Below are positions 14,971 through 22,787 of a stretch of DNA of 64,000 nt, piece after piece (position 1 is the first letter of the stretch; each line of letters begins with the position of its first letter). The notes under the pieces were generated by a model, which saw only the letters and a program-made list of their open reading frames with translations, was not told where the DNA came from and did no database searches. This stretch comes from Nanobdellota archaeon (GTDB lineage: Archaea; Nanobdellota; Nanobdellia; Parvarchaeales; Parvarchaeaceae), in the NCBI GenBank assembly GCA_021818905.1, contig JAKASS010000001.1, positions 53,548-117,547 of the forward strand, in the 5' to 3' direction. The position numbers and the translations under genes are program-made.

Positions 14971-15911
14971 GGCACTGTTACCAAATACGGTTGGTGAATG
15001 TTAATTACATCGGCTGCCATCTTTATTTAAGGTAAAAAATGGAAAACCGATGTAATTATTGTAAAAGCAGCAGTGTGGATTTAAATGGCTTTAGAAAGAC
15101 AAAAAGGAGGGGAAGCATACAGCGATACCGCTGTATGTCCTGCGGTAAGACGTTCGTGGAAAATGTCGGTTTCAGGTGGAAACACCATGCGAAACGCACC
15201 ATGATCGGCAGTATTCACCTCCATCTGATAGGATCGTCGCTTAGGGACGCTGCAAAGTTCCTTTCCGTGTCCGTAAATTCCGTGTCCAGGTGGTTCCTGG
15301 AATACGGAAAGATGATCATAGGATACGTAAAGGACATGAAGCCTTTCAGGGCGGAAAGGCTTCACATGGACGAGATGTCCGTAAAGACGCGTGGGAAGTC
15401 CTTTTACGCATGGGCTTCCATCTGCAGGGAAAGCAGGTTTGCCACGGCTTTTCTCGCTTCCGATAGGACGAAGAAGAACGCCAGACTGCCGATGAAGGAG
15501 TCTCCACCCGCCATGAACATCACCACGGACGGAGCCTTCGGATACGGATCCGTAATAAAAGACTTAAAAGGCTTGTGGTATTACCACGACCACTATCACC
15601 GCTGCGCTTCCTTCGAGGACAAGAAGGACAATGATCCCATGGAAAGACGGGACGATCCCTATCGCGCCGATACTCGCGAGCTTCGCGGCTTCAAGAAGCT
15701 CGCCACTGGAGACTTGTTCGTAAGATTATGGACGTTCTACTATGACTTCATAAGGCCGCATTCTTCCCTCGGCAGGACCCCTGCCGAAGAAGCGGGACTT
15801 GTAAAGTATTACAAAGACGATGATTGGTTCGGACGGTGGGAACGATGGGTCGAGAGAGCTTCGCTCTCTTTTTATTTGGCTTATATATCAACCGTATTTA
15901 GTAACAGCGCC
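14971..15911 (+). mobile_element. Third insertion sequence (941 bp, IS6/IS1-like with zinc ribbon)
   Basis: Imperfect 25-bp inverted repeats, GGCACTGTTACCAAATACGG and five more bases at 14971-14995 against the complement of 15887-15911 (22 of 25 match), bound one transposase gene. I see no flanking direct duplication, so one side may have been rearranged. It begins 7 bases after the third ATTTTTGTG repeat, and its right end abuts the promoter of the M1 aminopeptidase gene. Confidence 0.8.
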
Positions 15912-15920
15912 CTTATATAG
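15039..15920 (+). CDS. Zinc-ribbon DDE transposase (IS6-like)
   Basis: A 293-residue transposase. The N-terminal zinc ribbon (CNYC at 4-7 and CMSC at 32-35) is followed by a helix-turn-helix (SLRDAAKFLSVSVNSVSRWF) and an integrase core: LHMDEMSVKTRGK has the first Asp, NITTDGAFGYG the second, and DPMERRDDPYRADTRELRGF the Glu. YYDFIRPHSSLGRTPAEEAG closes the core. This organisation is shared by archaeal IS6- and IS1-like elements. The last residues run through the right inverted repeat and past it. A GAGAGAGCTTCGCTCTC hairpin followed by T residues at 15853-15873 inside the 3' end could be a terminator. Confidence 0.82.
   Translation: MENRCNYCKSSSVDLNGFRKTKRRGSIQRYRCMSCGKTFVENVGFRWKHHAKRTMIGSIHLHLIGSSLRDAAKFLSVSVNSVSRWFLEYGKMIIGYVKDMKPFRAERLHMDEMSVKTRGKSFYAWASICRESRFATAFLASDRTKKNARLPMKESPPAMNITTDGAFGYGSVIKDLKGLWYYHDHYHRCASFEDKKDNDPMERRDDPYRADTRELRGFKKLATGDLFVRLWTFYYDFIRPHSSLGRTPAEEAGLVKYYKDDDWFGRWERWVERASLSFYLAYISTVFSNSALI
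15913..15920 (+). promoter_or_regulatory. TATA box of the M1 aminopeptidase gene
   Basis: TTATATAG, centred about 27 bases before the ATG at 15944, is the right distance for a leaderless transcript. It lies 1 base outside the right end of the third IS. Confidence 0.55.
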
Positions 15921-15943
15921 GATAATGCTTCTAATAAAGTCTT

Positions 15944-18469
15944 ATGGCTGAGCACGAGACACTTCTGAAAAACGTAAGACCGATAAATTACCGATTGACG
16001 CTTGAGCCAGACATGTCTACTTTCAAGACACACGGAGAGGAAACTGTGGCTATGGAAGTAAATGAGCCCACCGATGCATTGACTCTAAACGCATCCAAAT
16101 TAGCGATAGAAGAGGCTTCTTTAGTTGTTGGTAAAAAGCGATTAGTCGCAGAAAAGATAGAGTTTAACAAGGAGGATGAAAGAGTGACATTCTTGTTTTC
16201 TGAACAGTTCAGTGGCCAAGTAAAACTAAATGTAAAATTTACAGCAGACAATAATGATAAACTATATGGCTTCTATAGAAGCACGTACAAAGAAGGCGAT
16301 CAAACTAAACACATACTTACAACACAGTTCGAGTCTGCGGATGCACGTTCGGCATTTCCATGCATAGATGAACCAGAAGCAAAGGCTACACTCGACGTTA
16401 CACTTAGAATTGATGAAGGACTTGATGCTATATCTAATATGCCAGAAAAGAACGTTAGGAGGTTGGACGGCATACTTAGTGGAAAGAAAGAAGTCACTTT
16501 TGAAAGGACTCCTAAGATGTCAACATATCTGCTTTATATGGGAGTCGGGAGGTTCAACCGCAGAATAGAGAACGACGAAACACCTGCGCTGGGATTAATA
16601 ACCACACCTGCAGCGCAATTTGACTCAAAGTTGCCACTCGAATACGCAAGGAAATTTTTGAAATTCTATGAACACTACTTTGAAATAAAATTTCCTCTTC
16701 CAAAAATAGACCTTATAGCCATCCCAGATTTTTCTGCGGGCGCGATGGAAAACTGGGGTGCAATAACGTTTAGGGAAACGTCACTGCTTAGCGATGAAAG
16801 CGCATCGCAGGCGGCACGTATGTACACCGCAGATGTCATAGCGCATGAACTTGCACATCAGTGGTTCGGAAATCTTGTCACAATGAAATGGTGGAATGAC
16901 CTATGGCTCAATGAGAGCTTCGCTACTATGATGAGAAGTAAAGCTGTTGACAGCGTATTTCCAAAATGGCAAGAAAGCTTAAAATATGTCCCAGACAACT
17001 TTGGCGAAGCCTTTGCTATCGATTCGCTTGCCAGCACACATCCAATAGAAGTCGAGATAAATAACGTCGCTGAATCAGAAGGCATCTTTGATGCCATAAG
17101 TTATCAAAAAGGCGGTAGCGTCCTTCATATGCTCGAAGACTATGTTGGCGCTGAAAACTTTAGACAAGGGCTAATAGACTATCTAAAAGCAAATGCCCAT
17201 TCCAATGCGACAAAATCCGATTTGTGGGATGCGCTGTCAAAGCACTCGAACGGGGCTGCAAAAGACATAAAACGAGTTGCACAGGCATGGATAGAAAAGC
17301 CAGGTCATCCAATAATTTACGTTGAAAGAAGACCTGATGGCAAATTACTTTTAAGACAGAAGCGCTTCATGTTTTCTGGAGCTGTCAGGGACGTTTGGCC
17401 TATACCAATACACTATAAGACAAACAAAAGTGAAGGGTTCATACTGTTGGACGAAGAAGAACGTTTAATTAATGAAGGAGGAGACTGGATAAAACTCAAC
17501 TATGGCCAACATGGCTTTTATCGAGTAAATTATGATGATGTGCTACTAGATGGCGTTGGAAAAGCTGTACTGGATGATAAGCTGTCCAGTTTGGATGCTT
17601 GGGGAGTAGAAAACGACCTGTTTGCATTTACTAGAGCGGGCAGTGTTTCTGTTAAGAAATATCTGGGGTTTATGGAGCGCTTTCTTATGTCCCAGGAATA
17701 CCCATTAGTAGAAAATACACTTGGACACGTTAGTAAATTAGAAATAAACAGTTATGGTATGGAAATTTCGCCCACTTTACTTGATATAAAGTCAAGATTA
17801 GCAAGACCATTAGTAGAGAAACTAGGGTGGAATAAGAAGGACGGAGAAACGACGCTCGATACACGTCTAAGAGGGGTAGCTATAAGCGCCCTTGGTGCAG
17901 TAGGGGACGCCGATACAGTAAACAAAGCCAGAGAATTGTTTCAAGTCTCTTGTAGCGGCCAGCAGATCGACAACGATCTATTGCTAGTAGTTTATGATGC
18001 TGTAGCGTGCAATGGCGATAGCGCTACATATAAACAGTTGGTCGAAAGATACAGAAACAGCGATACTGCCGATGAGACAAGGGCTTCTTTGTATGCACTA
18101 GGCTCGTTCAAGGACAAAAAGCTGCTTTTAGAAGCGTTGGACTTCGCCCACTCTTCTGAAGTAAGACCACAGGATTCATATGGAATGACCTCTTCGATTG
18201 CGGTGAATCCGGCTGGCGCGGGTTTGTTATGGGAATGGACGAAAAAGAACTGGAGCATGTTAAAAGAGAGATATAGTGGAAGCACACACCTTCTTGGCAG
18301 GTATATCGATAACTTATCTGCGGTTTATGACAGAAAACAAAAGGAGGATATAATCGCTTTTTTCAGCGATAAAAATAATATGCGTTTAGACTTAGAGCGG
18401 CCACTGAAGGAGACTTTAGAGTTTATAGATTTAAATATAAAATACAGAGAATTTAACGCATCGGCTTAA
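15944..18469 (+). CDS. M1-family zinc aminopeptidase (tricorn factor F2/F3-like)
   Basis: An 841-residue cytosolic aminopeptidase that trims peptides released by the proteasome or tricorn protease. The exopeptidase motif GAMENWG is near residue 265, and the zinc site HELAHQWFGN near 301 is followed by the second Glu in WLNESFA near 322. Domain order is N-terminal beta domain (1-190), thermolysin-like catalytic domain (190-440), small beta domain, then an alpha-helical C-terminal domain (about 520-841). Length is normal. It is a stand-alone gene with a TATA box at 15913-15920. It survived the insertion of three IS elements directly upstream. Confidence 0.94.
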   Translation: MAEHETLLKNVRPINYRLTLEPDMSTFKTHGEETVAMEVNEPTDALTLNASKLAIEEASLVVGKKRLVAEKIEFNKEDERVTFLFSEQFSGQVKLNVKFTADNNDKLYGFYRSTYKEGDQTKHILTTQFESADARSAFPCIDEPEAKATLDVTLRIDEGLDAISNMPEKNVRRLDGILSGKKEVTFERTPKMSTYLLYMGVGRFNRRIENDETPALGLITTPAAQFDSKLPLEYARKFLKFYEHYFEIKFPLPKIDLIAIPDFSAGAMENWGAITFRETSLLSDESASQAARMYTADVIAHELAHQWFGNLVTMKWWNDLWLNESFATMMRSKAVDSVFPKWQESLKYVPDNFGEAFAIDSLASTHPIEVEINNVAESEGIFDAISYQKGGSVLHMLEDYVGAENFRQGLIDYLKANAHSNATKSDLWDALSKHSNGAAKDIKRVAQAWIEKPGHPIIYVERRPDGKLLLRQKRFMFSGAVRDVWPIPIHYKTNKSEGFILLDEEERLINEGGDWIKLNYGQHGFYRVNYDDVLLDGVGKAVLDDKLSSLDAWGVENDLFAFTRAGSVSVKKYLGFMERFLMSQEYPLVENTLGHVSKLEINSYGMEISPTLLDIKSRLARPLVEKLGWNKKDGETTLDTRLRGVAISALGAVGDADTVNKARELFQVSCSGQQIDNDLLLVVYDAVACNGDSATYKQLVERYRNSDTADETRASLYALGSFKDKKLLLEALDFAHSSEVRPQDSYGMTSSIAVNPAGAGLLWEWTKKNWSMLKERYSGSTHLLGRYIDNLSAVYDRKQKEDIIAFFSDKNNMRLDLERPLKETLEFIDLNIKYREFNASA

Positions 18470-18496
18470 TAAGATCCTAACCCAACTTTCTGGGTT

Positions 18497-19237
18497 GGCT
18501 CTCTTCATGTGGTAAGCTGGAGCCTTTATTATCAGTCTTTCGTCGAAAGTCATCCGTATCCTTTCCTGAGCGAGCCTCCAGCGGACATCTCGTCCTCGAA
18601 AAGCGCAATCGTGTCCTTATCCATCGATCTTAGCGTTTTAAGCGTCCTCTTGGCGAATGCGAGCTGTTTTCTTTTGTCGGCTTCCGCATACTCGTGCACT
18701 GCTTTGACGTAGTGTCCTCCCATATCCGATAACGTCCTGCGTATGGTCTCCCTTGAGACCTTGACTCCCTTCCCTTCGAAGTAAAGCTGCAGGCTTTTCG
18801 TGTCTCACATCGTGGCGTCGAGACCGTGCTTTGAGGGGTCGCTTTCCTCTACGAGCTTCTTTATCTCTTTCTCCTCCTTCTCTCCAAAGGAAGGCGGTCT
18901 GCCTTCCTTCGGCTTGTCCGACAGCGTCTTCTCGTGTTTCCACTGCAGCATCCAGTCATAGATCGTAGAGCGGTCGACTATGAATGCCTTAGAAGCCTCG
19001 CTTATCGATCTGCCGATGCTCAAGAAATGGAGCGCGAAGTACCTTATCTTTTCGTTCGGGTCCCTGCACTCCTTCGCCCTTCTCTTCAATAGTCCTTCGT
19101 CTTCTTCTAACATCTGGAAAACCCCTCTCCATCCAACTTCGACTTTCCTCCGCCCCCTTATGTTATTATTAAGAACGCTACTTCCCGAAATACTTTTCGG
19201 TTCCCTATTTTGGTGTCGGATCACTTATGTGGAGAGC
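18497..19237 (-). pseudogene. Degraded IS630-family transposase
   Basis: The frame 19224 to 18805 encodes the N-terminal helix-turn-helix part of an IS630-type transposase (ISEASKAFIVDRSTIYDWML and EGRPPSFGEKEEKEIKKLVE). It is cut by TGA at 18805-18807, where this family normally has Trp. The same frame then continues as DTKSLQLYFEGKGVKVSRET and reaches DEMSAGG, the first catalytic Asp-Glu, before another TGA at 18550-18552. The rest of the catalytic domain is missing. End positions are approximate: only weak GCTCTC-type inverted ends are visible near 18498 and 19237. It is a dead remnant between two convergent genes. Confidence 0.8.
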
Positions 19238-19245
19238 TATAATAT

Positions 19246-19965
19246 CTATTCAAAAGCCGCTAAAGTATCCAGCGCTATGATTGCTACCACTTTCCCAAGT
19301 CGGTGCATTGTTTCAATGGATAAAAACGGCGCGTGATATTTAGGATTGTCTACTACTAGCAGGAGGGCTGCCGCTTTAAACCTTCGTATCCTGGCAAGCA
19401 TGAAAAGCGCGGCACATTCCATGTCTATCGCTGCGAAATTAACGCCTTTTAAAACCGGCAGCAACGCCATCTCCCTGTAAAAGGCGTCAACAGAAAACAC
19501 TGGCCCGCTAAGATGATTTATGCCCCGTTCATTTACGTTCTTCGTAATAAGATCTGCAAGTTGTCGGTCTGGTTTTTCCGGCTTGTCGGAATCACCGATA
19601 TAACCTCCTATGGTGCCCCCTTTTAGCGAATAAGCCGAATCCGGAATTACCAGATCGCCTCTTTTCTGCTCCGTAGTCAAGCCCCCACAAGTTCCGAACC
19701 TGATAAACGTTTCTCCTCCAAGTGCATGCAGTTCTTCAACTGCTATAGCTAAAGAAGGTGCGCCCATTCCATGAGAGGCAATAGTTACCGTTTTTCCCTT
19801 ATATTTTCCGCTGTAAATGCAATATCTGTAGGAATTTATTAATTTTGGGGAATCTAGCAATGTTGATATCTCTATTACCCGCTCTGGATCGCCGGTGATT
19901 AAAACGCATTTTGACACATCTCCTTTTTTCAGCTGGATGTGCACGGGTTTTATCATATCTTCCAT
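19246..19965 (-). CDS. Nucleoside phosphorylase (PNP/uridine phosphorylase family)
   Basis: Phosphorolysis of nucleosides in purine or pyrimidine salvage. Family motifs are present: ITGDPERV (phosphate binding) near 24, SHGMGAPS near 65, RFGTCGGL near 90 and the nucleoside-binding DMECAALF near 190. Starting at ATG 19965 (MEDMIKPVHIQL) gives 239 residues, the usual length of about 240. An upstream in-frame start would overlap the divergent prepilin gene. Substrate preference cannot be read from the sequence with confidence; uridine phosphorylase is as plausible as a purine enzyme. Confidence 0.88.
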   Translation of the reverse strand: MEDMIKPVHIQLKKGDVSKCVLITGDPERVIEISTLLDSPKLINSYRYCIYSGKYKGKTVTIASHGMGAPSLAIAVEELHALGGETFIRFGTCGGLTTEQKRGDLVIPDSAYSLKGGTIGGYIGDSDKPEKPDRQLADLITKNVNERGINHLSGPVFSVDAFYREMALLPVLKGVNFAAIDMECAALFMLARIRRFKAAALLLVVDNPKYHAPFLSIETMHRLGKVVAIIALDTLAAFE

Positions 19966-20040
19966 GTTTTTAGCAAAATGACGTATTTGTGTTATTACTT
20001 TAAGTCTTAAATCTTTACAATTAATAAGTATAAGATGCAC

Positions 20041-20733
20041 ATGAATAAAAAGGCGCAATTTATTACTGAATATATAATTGTAATTGGTATCGCACTCAGC
20101 ATAATAGCTGTATTCCTGGTCTATGTACTAGTTTATTATTCTGGCTATTCAAATTCCTCTAACTCTAACCAGATATCGACTATAACAAATTCTATTGTAC
20201 AGGAAGCCAATTATGTATTCTCTGAAGGAGTTGGCTCAAAGACTTCTTTTACACTGGGTTTCCCCGATCTACAGGTAATAAACTCATTTTTCTGTGGAGA
20301 TTATATAAAAGTCACTTCCTCACAATATTCTTCGGTGAGCCGGGCAGACGAGGAGCTTGAAGGACTGCTGCCTCTGAAACAGGGAACTTACGTTATGTAT
20401 GCAAGGTACAACCAGACCGGTATAGTACAGATAGGACTAGATTCGGGTGTTTCTTACATAAATTATACTTATTCGTATGACTCGAGCAAAGACCTTTTAT
20501 TTTACAATCTTACCTTCTTCGATAGCCAGTATCTTATCTCTAGCGGCGTAGCCGGTATAGTCCCTTATAATATAACCGTCTTTTCTGTGAACGGCGTTTA
20601 TCTAAACAGCAGCACCTCATTGAGCGTGGACGATTTTGCATACGGGGAATTGACTCTAAAGCCGACACCGTCAGAAGCTATAATAGATATTTTTGTAAAT
20701 GGTGCCGTTGCGCCCTCCTGCTTTTATCCATAA
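20041..20733 (+). CDS. Secreted protein with canonical class III signal peptide
   Basis: A 230-residue protein starting MNKKAQFITEYIIVIGIALS. Cleavage after KKA leaves Q at +1 and E-Y at +5/+6, the best match in the window to the archaeal class III (archaellin/pilin) signal peptide pattern QxxxEY, followed by a hydrophobic helix. The mature part is beta-rich, Ser/Tyr/Asn-rich and includes N-x-S/T sequons and two cysteines. ATG 20041 is preferred; an extra ATG two codons earlier is in frame. It is probably a pilin-like or surface subunit and stands alone, away from the other two pilin-like clusters. Confidence 0.78.
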   Translation: MNKKAQFITEYIIVIGIALSIIAVFLVYVLVYYSGYSNSSNSNQISTITNSIVQEANYVFSEGVGSKTSFTLGFPDLQVINSFFCGDYIKVTSSQYSSVSRADEELEGLLPLKQGTYVMYARYNQTGIVQIGLDSGVSYINYTYSYDSSKDLLFYNLTFFDSQYLISSGVAGIVPYNITVFSVNGVYLNSSTSLSVDDFAYGELTLKPTPSEAIIDIFVNGAVAPSCFYP

Positions 20734-20771
20734 TTGAGTTATAAATACTCCTGCGTTTAAATCATAATAAT

Positions 20772-21914
20772 ATGGTGGAAAAACCGAGAATTGCCTTATT
20801 CGTGCCTTGGCTAAAAAGCAAGGGGGGCGTAGAAAGAGTGATTTTGAACCTATTGGAAGATAAAAAATATAACATTGACGTCTATACATTCTCATACCAA
20901 AAAGAAAAAACCTTCGAAGAGTTCCAAAATTTTAAGATATTCCAAATAGGAAACCCGGGCGGCGGGACTTTCATTACAAAGGGATTAAACCTATTTCGCA
21001 ATATAATCTCTACAAAAATAGATGGCTTGGATAAATACGATGTATTCATCATATCGACTGCTGGCATAGCAGAGTTTTCTGTCTTCAGGAATCATCATAA
21101 AAAAACCGTGGCTCTTACGCACACGCCTTTGAGGGCGGCCCATACCATGTATGACTATTACAAAGGCAGGTCGTATTCGTATCGTTTGGTTATGCCAGGA
21201 CTGGTGTGGATTTACAGGATACTAGAACGGCGCGCGTGGAGAAAAATAAAATACGCAATGGTCCTGAGCGACGAAGTGAAAAACAGACTTTTGGGTTATG
21301 GCCTCATAAAAACTGATAAAATAATAAAACTAGGGCCGTGCGCAGATTATTCCGGAATACATGCAAACACCGAATCAAAGAAGATTATATTCTACCCTAG
21401 TCGATTCATAAGCTATAAGAGACAAGACTTGGCTGTGGCCGCTTTCAGAGCCTCCGGTCTTTCGAAACTTGGCTTTAAACTTGTACTTGGGGGGTTCATT
21501 GAAGATCAAAGATATTTTGATAGACTCAAAGATACCGTAGGAAAAGATGAAAGTATAGTCCTAAAGACTAATTTATCCGAAGAAGAGCTAAAAAAACTTT
21601 ATAGAGATTGTTATGCTACTATCTTCCTTGCGATAAATGAAGATACTGGTCTTGTGCCGCTAGAGTCCCTAGCTTACGGGAAACCTGTAATCTCAGTAAA
21701 CGAAGGCGGACCAAAAGAATTTATCAAAAACGGTATAAATGGTCTACTAGTAGAGGCCGACCCGGAGAGCGTCGGCGAGGCTTTGGATAAGATTACTGAC
21801 AAGAAGTTATATTCAAGACTTAAGAAAGGTGCGCTAAATTCTCCTAGGTACGATGGCAAAGGCATGCTAAAGAATTTTGACGCCGGTATAAAAATTATAC
21901 TTAGTGCAAAATGA
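20772..21914 (+). CDS. GT4-family glycosyltransferase
   Basis: A 380-residue retaining glycosyltransferase of GT-B fold. The N-terminal acceptor half starts RIALFVPWLKSKGGVERVIL, with the typical GG-x-E/R loop. The C-terminal donor half contains FYPSRFISYKRQDLAVAAF and the nucleotide-sugar motif EDTGLVPLESLAYGKPVISV near 300. No signal peptide is present, so it acts on the cytoplasmic membrane face or in solution. A TATA box (20739-20747) lies 25-30 bases before the ATG. The next gene makes nucleotide sugars, so the pair likely serves surface glycan or N-glycan synthesis. Confidence 0.88.
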   Translation: MVEKPRIALFVPWLKSKGGVERVILNLLEDKKYNIDVYTFSYQKEKTFEEFQNFKIFQIGNPGGGTFITKGLNLFRNIISTKIDGLDKYDVFIISTAGIAEFSVFRNHHKKTVALTHTPLRAAHTMYDYYKGRSYSYRLVMPGLVWIYRILERRAWRKIKYAMVLSDEVKNRLLGYGLIKTDKIIKLGPCADYSGIHANTESKKIIFYPSRFISYKRQDLAVAAFRASGLSKLGFKLVLGGFIEDQRYFDRLKDTVGKDESIVLKTNLSEEELKKLYRDCYATIFLAINEDTGLVPLESLAYGKPVISVNEGGPKEFIKNGINGLLVEADPESVGEALDKITDKKLYSRLKKGALNSPRYDGKGMLKNFDAGIKIILSAK

Positions 21915-21929
21915 CTTCAAGTAAAAAGC

Positions 21930-21964
21930 TTTAAATAGTATGATATGTTCATACTTTGTATGAA
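21930..21964 (+). promoter_or_regulatory. TATA box and palindromic operator at the RHH-nucleotidyltransferase start
   Basis: TATA-like TTTAAATA at 21930-21937 is centred about 27 bases before ATG 21960, as expected for a leaderless transcript. A perfect inverted repeat TTCATAC-TTT-GTATGAA at 21948-21964 spans the predicted transcription start and the ATG. Ribbon-helix-helix proteins bind such short palindromes, and the gene's own product begins with that domain, so autorepression is the natural inference. Confidence 0.6.
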
Positions 21965-22787
21965 GAAAGTGCGAGTAACTATAACTTTAACGCCAAATAT
22001 TCTCAGCGAAGTCGATAAACTCGTAGACGGCACGGATATAACAAATCGTTCAAATGCAGTAGAGACCATCTTAAGAGATCGTTTTCGTCCGGCTGAAAAG
22101 CCTATGGCATTCATACTCGCGGGTGGGAAAGGCACTAGACTTAGACCATTGACTTATGAATTGCCCAAGGCGATGATTCCGATAAAAGGAAAGCCTATCC
22201 TAGAGCACATAATAAACAAGCTAAAGGAAGCAGAAGTAACCGATATAATCTTATCTATAGGATACTTGGGCAGTAAAATAAGGGATTACTTCGGAGACGG
22301 AAGCAAACTTGGAGTAAACATAAGATATGCAGAAGAAAGCAAAGCTCTGGGTACCGGGGGGGCTGTCAAGGCTGCGCAAACTTTGTTCAAAAGTGACTCT
22401 CTCGTTCTAAACGGGGATAACTTATTTGATTTTGATTTAACAAAAATGTACGAATTCCATAAAAAACGAAAGGCTCTTGCAACTATCGCGGTCACAACTC
22501 GGAAAGACATCTCACAATTCGGCGTCGTGGAGATGGATGGGGATAAAATAGTTAATTTTATAGAAAAACCGAAGACTGAGCAGCGTTCAAATTTAGTTAA
22601 CGCTGGCATATATCTTCTAAACCCCCTAGCCATCTCCCTGATACCGGACGGAGAATCAAACATTAGCTCGGAACTCCTTACAAAGCTCGCGCAGAGAGGA
22701 AAACTTTACGGCTTTATATATTCAGGGCAGTGGTTCCCCTGCGATAGCATGCCGCTTTACGAGGACGCCTTAAAGAACTGGAATTAA
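21960..22787 (+). CDS. Ribbon-helix-helix domain fused to NDP-sugar nucleotidyltransferase
   Basis: A 275-residue fusion. Residues 1-45 (KKVRVTITLTPNILSEVDKL then NRSNAVETILRDRF) match the ribbon-helix-helix DNA-binding fold: a basic beta strand followed by two helices. Residues 50-275 are a sugar-1-phosphate nucleotidyltransferase of the RfbA/GlmU type: FILAGGKGTRLRPLTYELPK (signature), VLNGDNLFDFD (metal Asp), FIEKPK and NAGIYLL. It should make an NDP-hexose. ATG 21960 is favoured over an earlier in-frame start (21945) because the TATA box at 21930-21937 would place transcription at 21957-21960. A palindrome overlaps the start codon. Confidence 0.88.
   Translation: MKKVRVTITLTPNILSEVDKLVDGTDITNRSNAVETILRDRFRPAEKPMAFILAGGKGTRLRPLTYELPKAMIPIKGKPILEHIINKLKEAEVTDIILSIGYLGSKIRDYFGDGSKLGVNIRYAEESKALGTGGAVKAAQTLFKSDSLVLNGDNLFDFDLTKMYEFHKKRKALATIAVTTRKDISQFGVVEMDGDKIVNFIEKPKTEQRSNLVNAGIYLLNPLAISLIPDGESNISSELLTKLAQRGKLYGFIYSGQWFPCDSMPLYEDALKNWN

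Noticed and set aside
15853-15873. Terminator hairpin of the third IS as the true end of its gene
   Set aside because: The stem and T run are convincing in form, but the reading frame passes through it, so it is noted only as a possible transcription end.
18509-18712. Plus-strand 67-codon frame after the aminopeptidase gene
   Set aside because: It is antisense to the IS630 remnant, whose reverse-strand reading gives recognisable transposase segments.
18550-18810. Possible recoding of TGA as Trp in the IS630-like gene
   Set aside because: TGA stands where Trp is expected at 18805, but other genes here end with TGA (for example at 2184-2186) and this gene has further stops and lacks its C-terminus, so it is simple decay.
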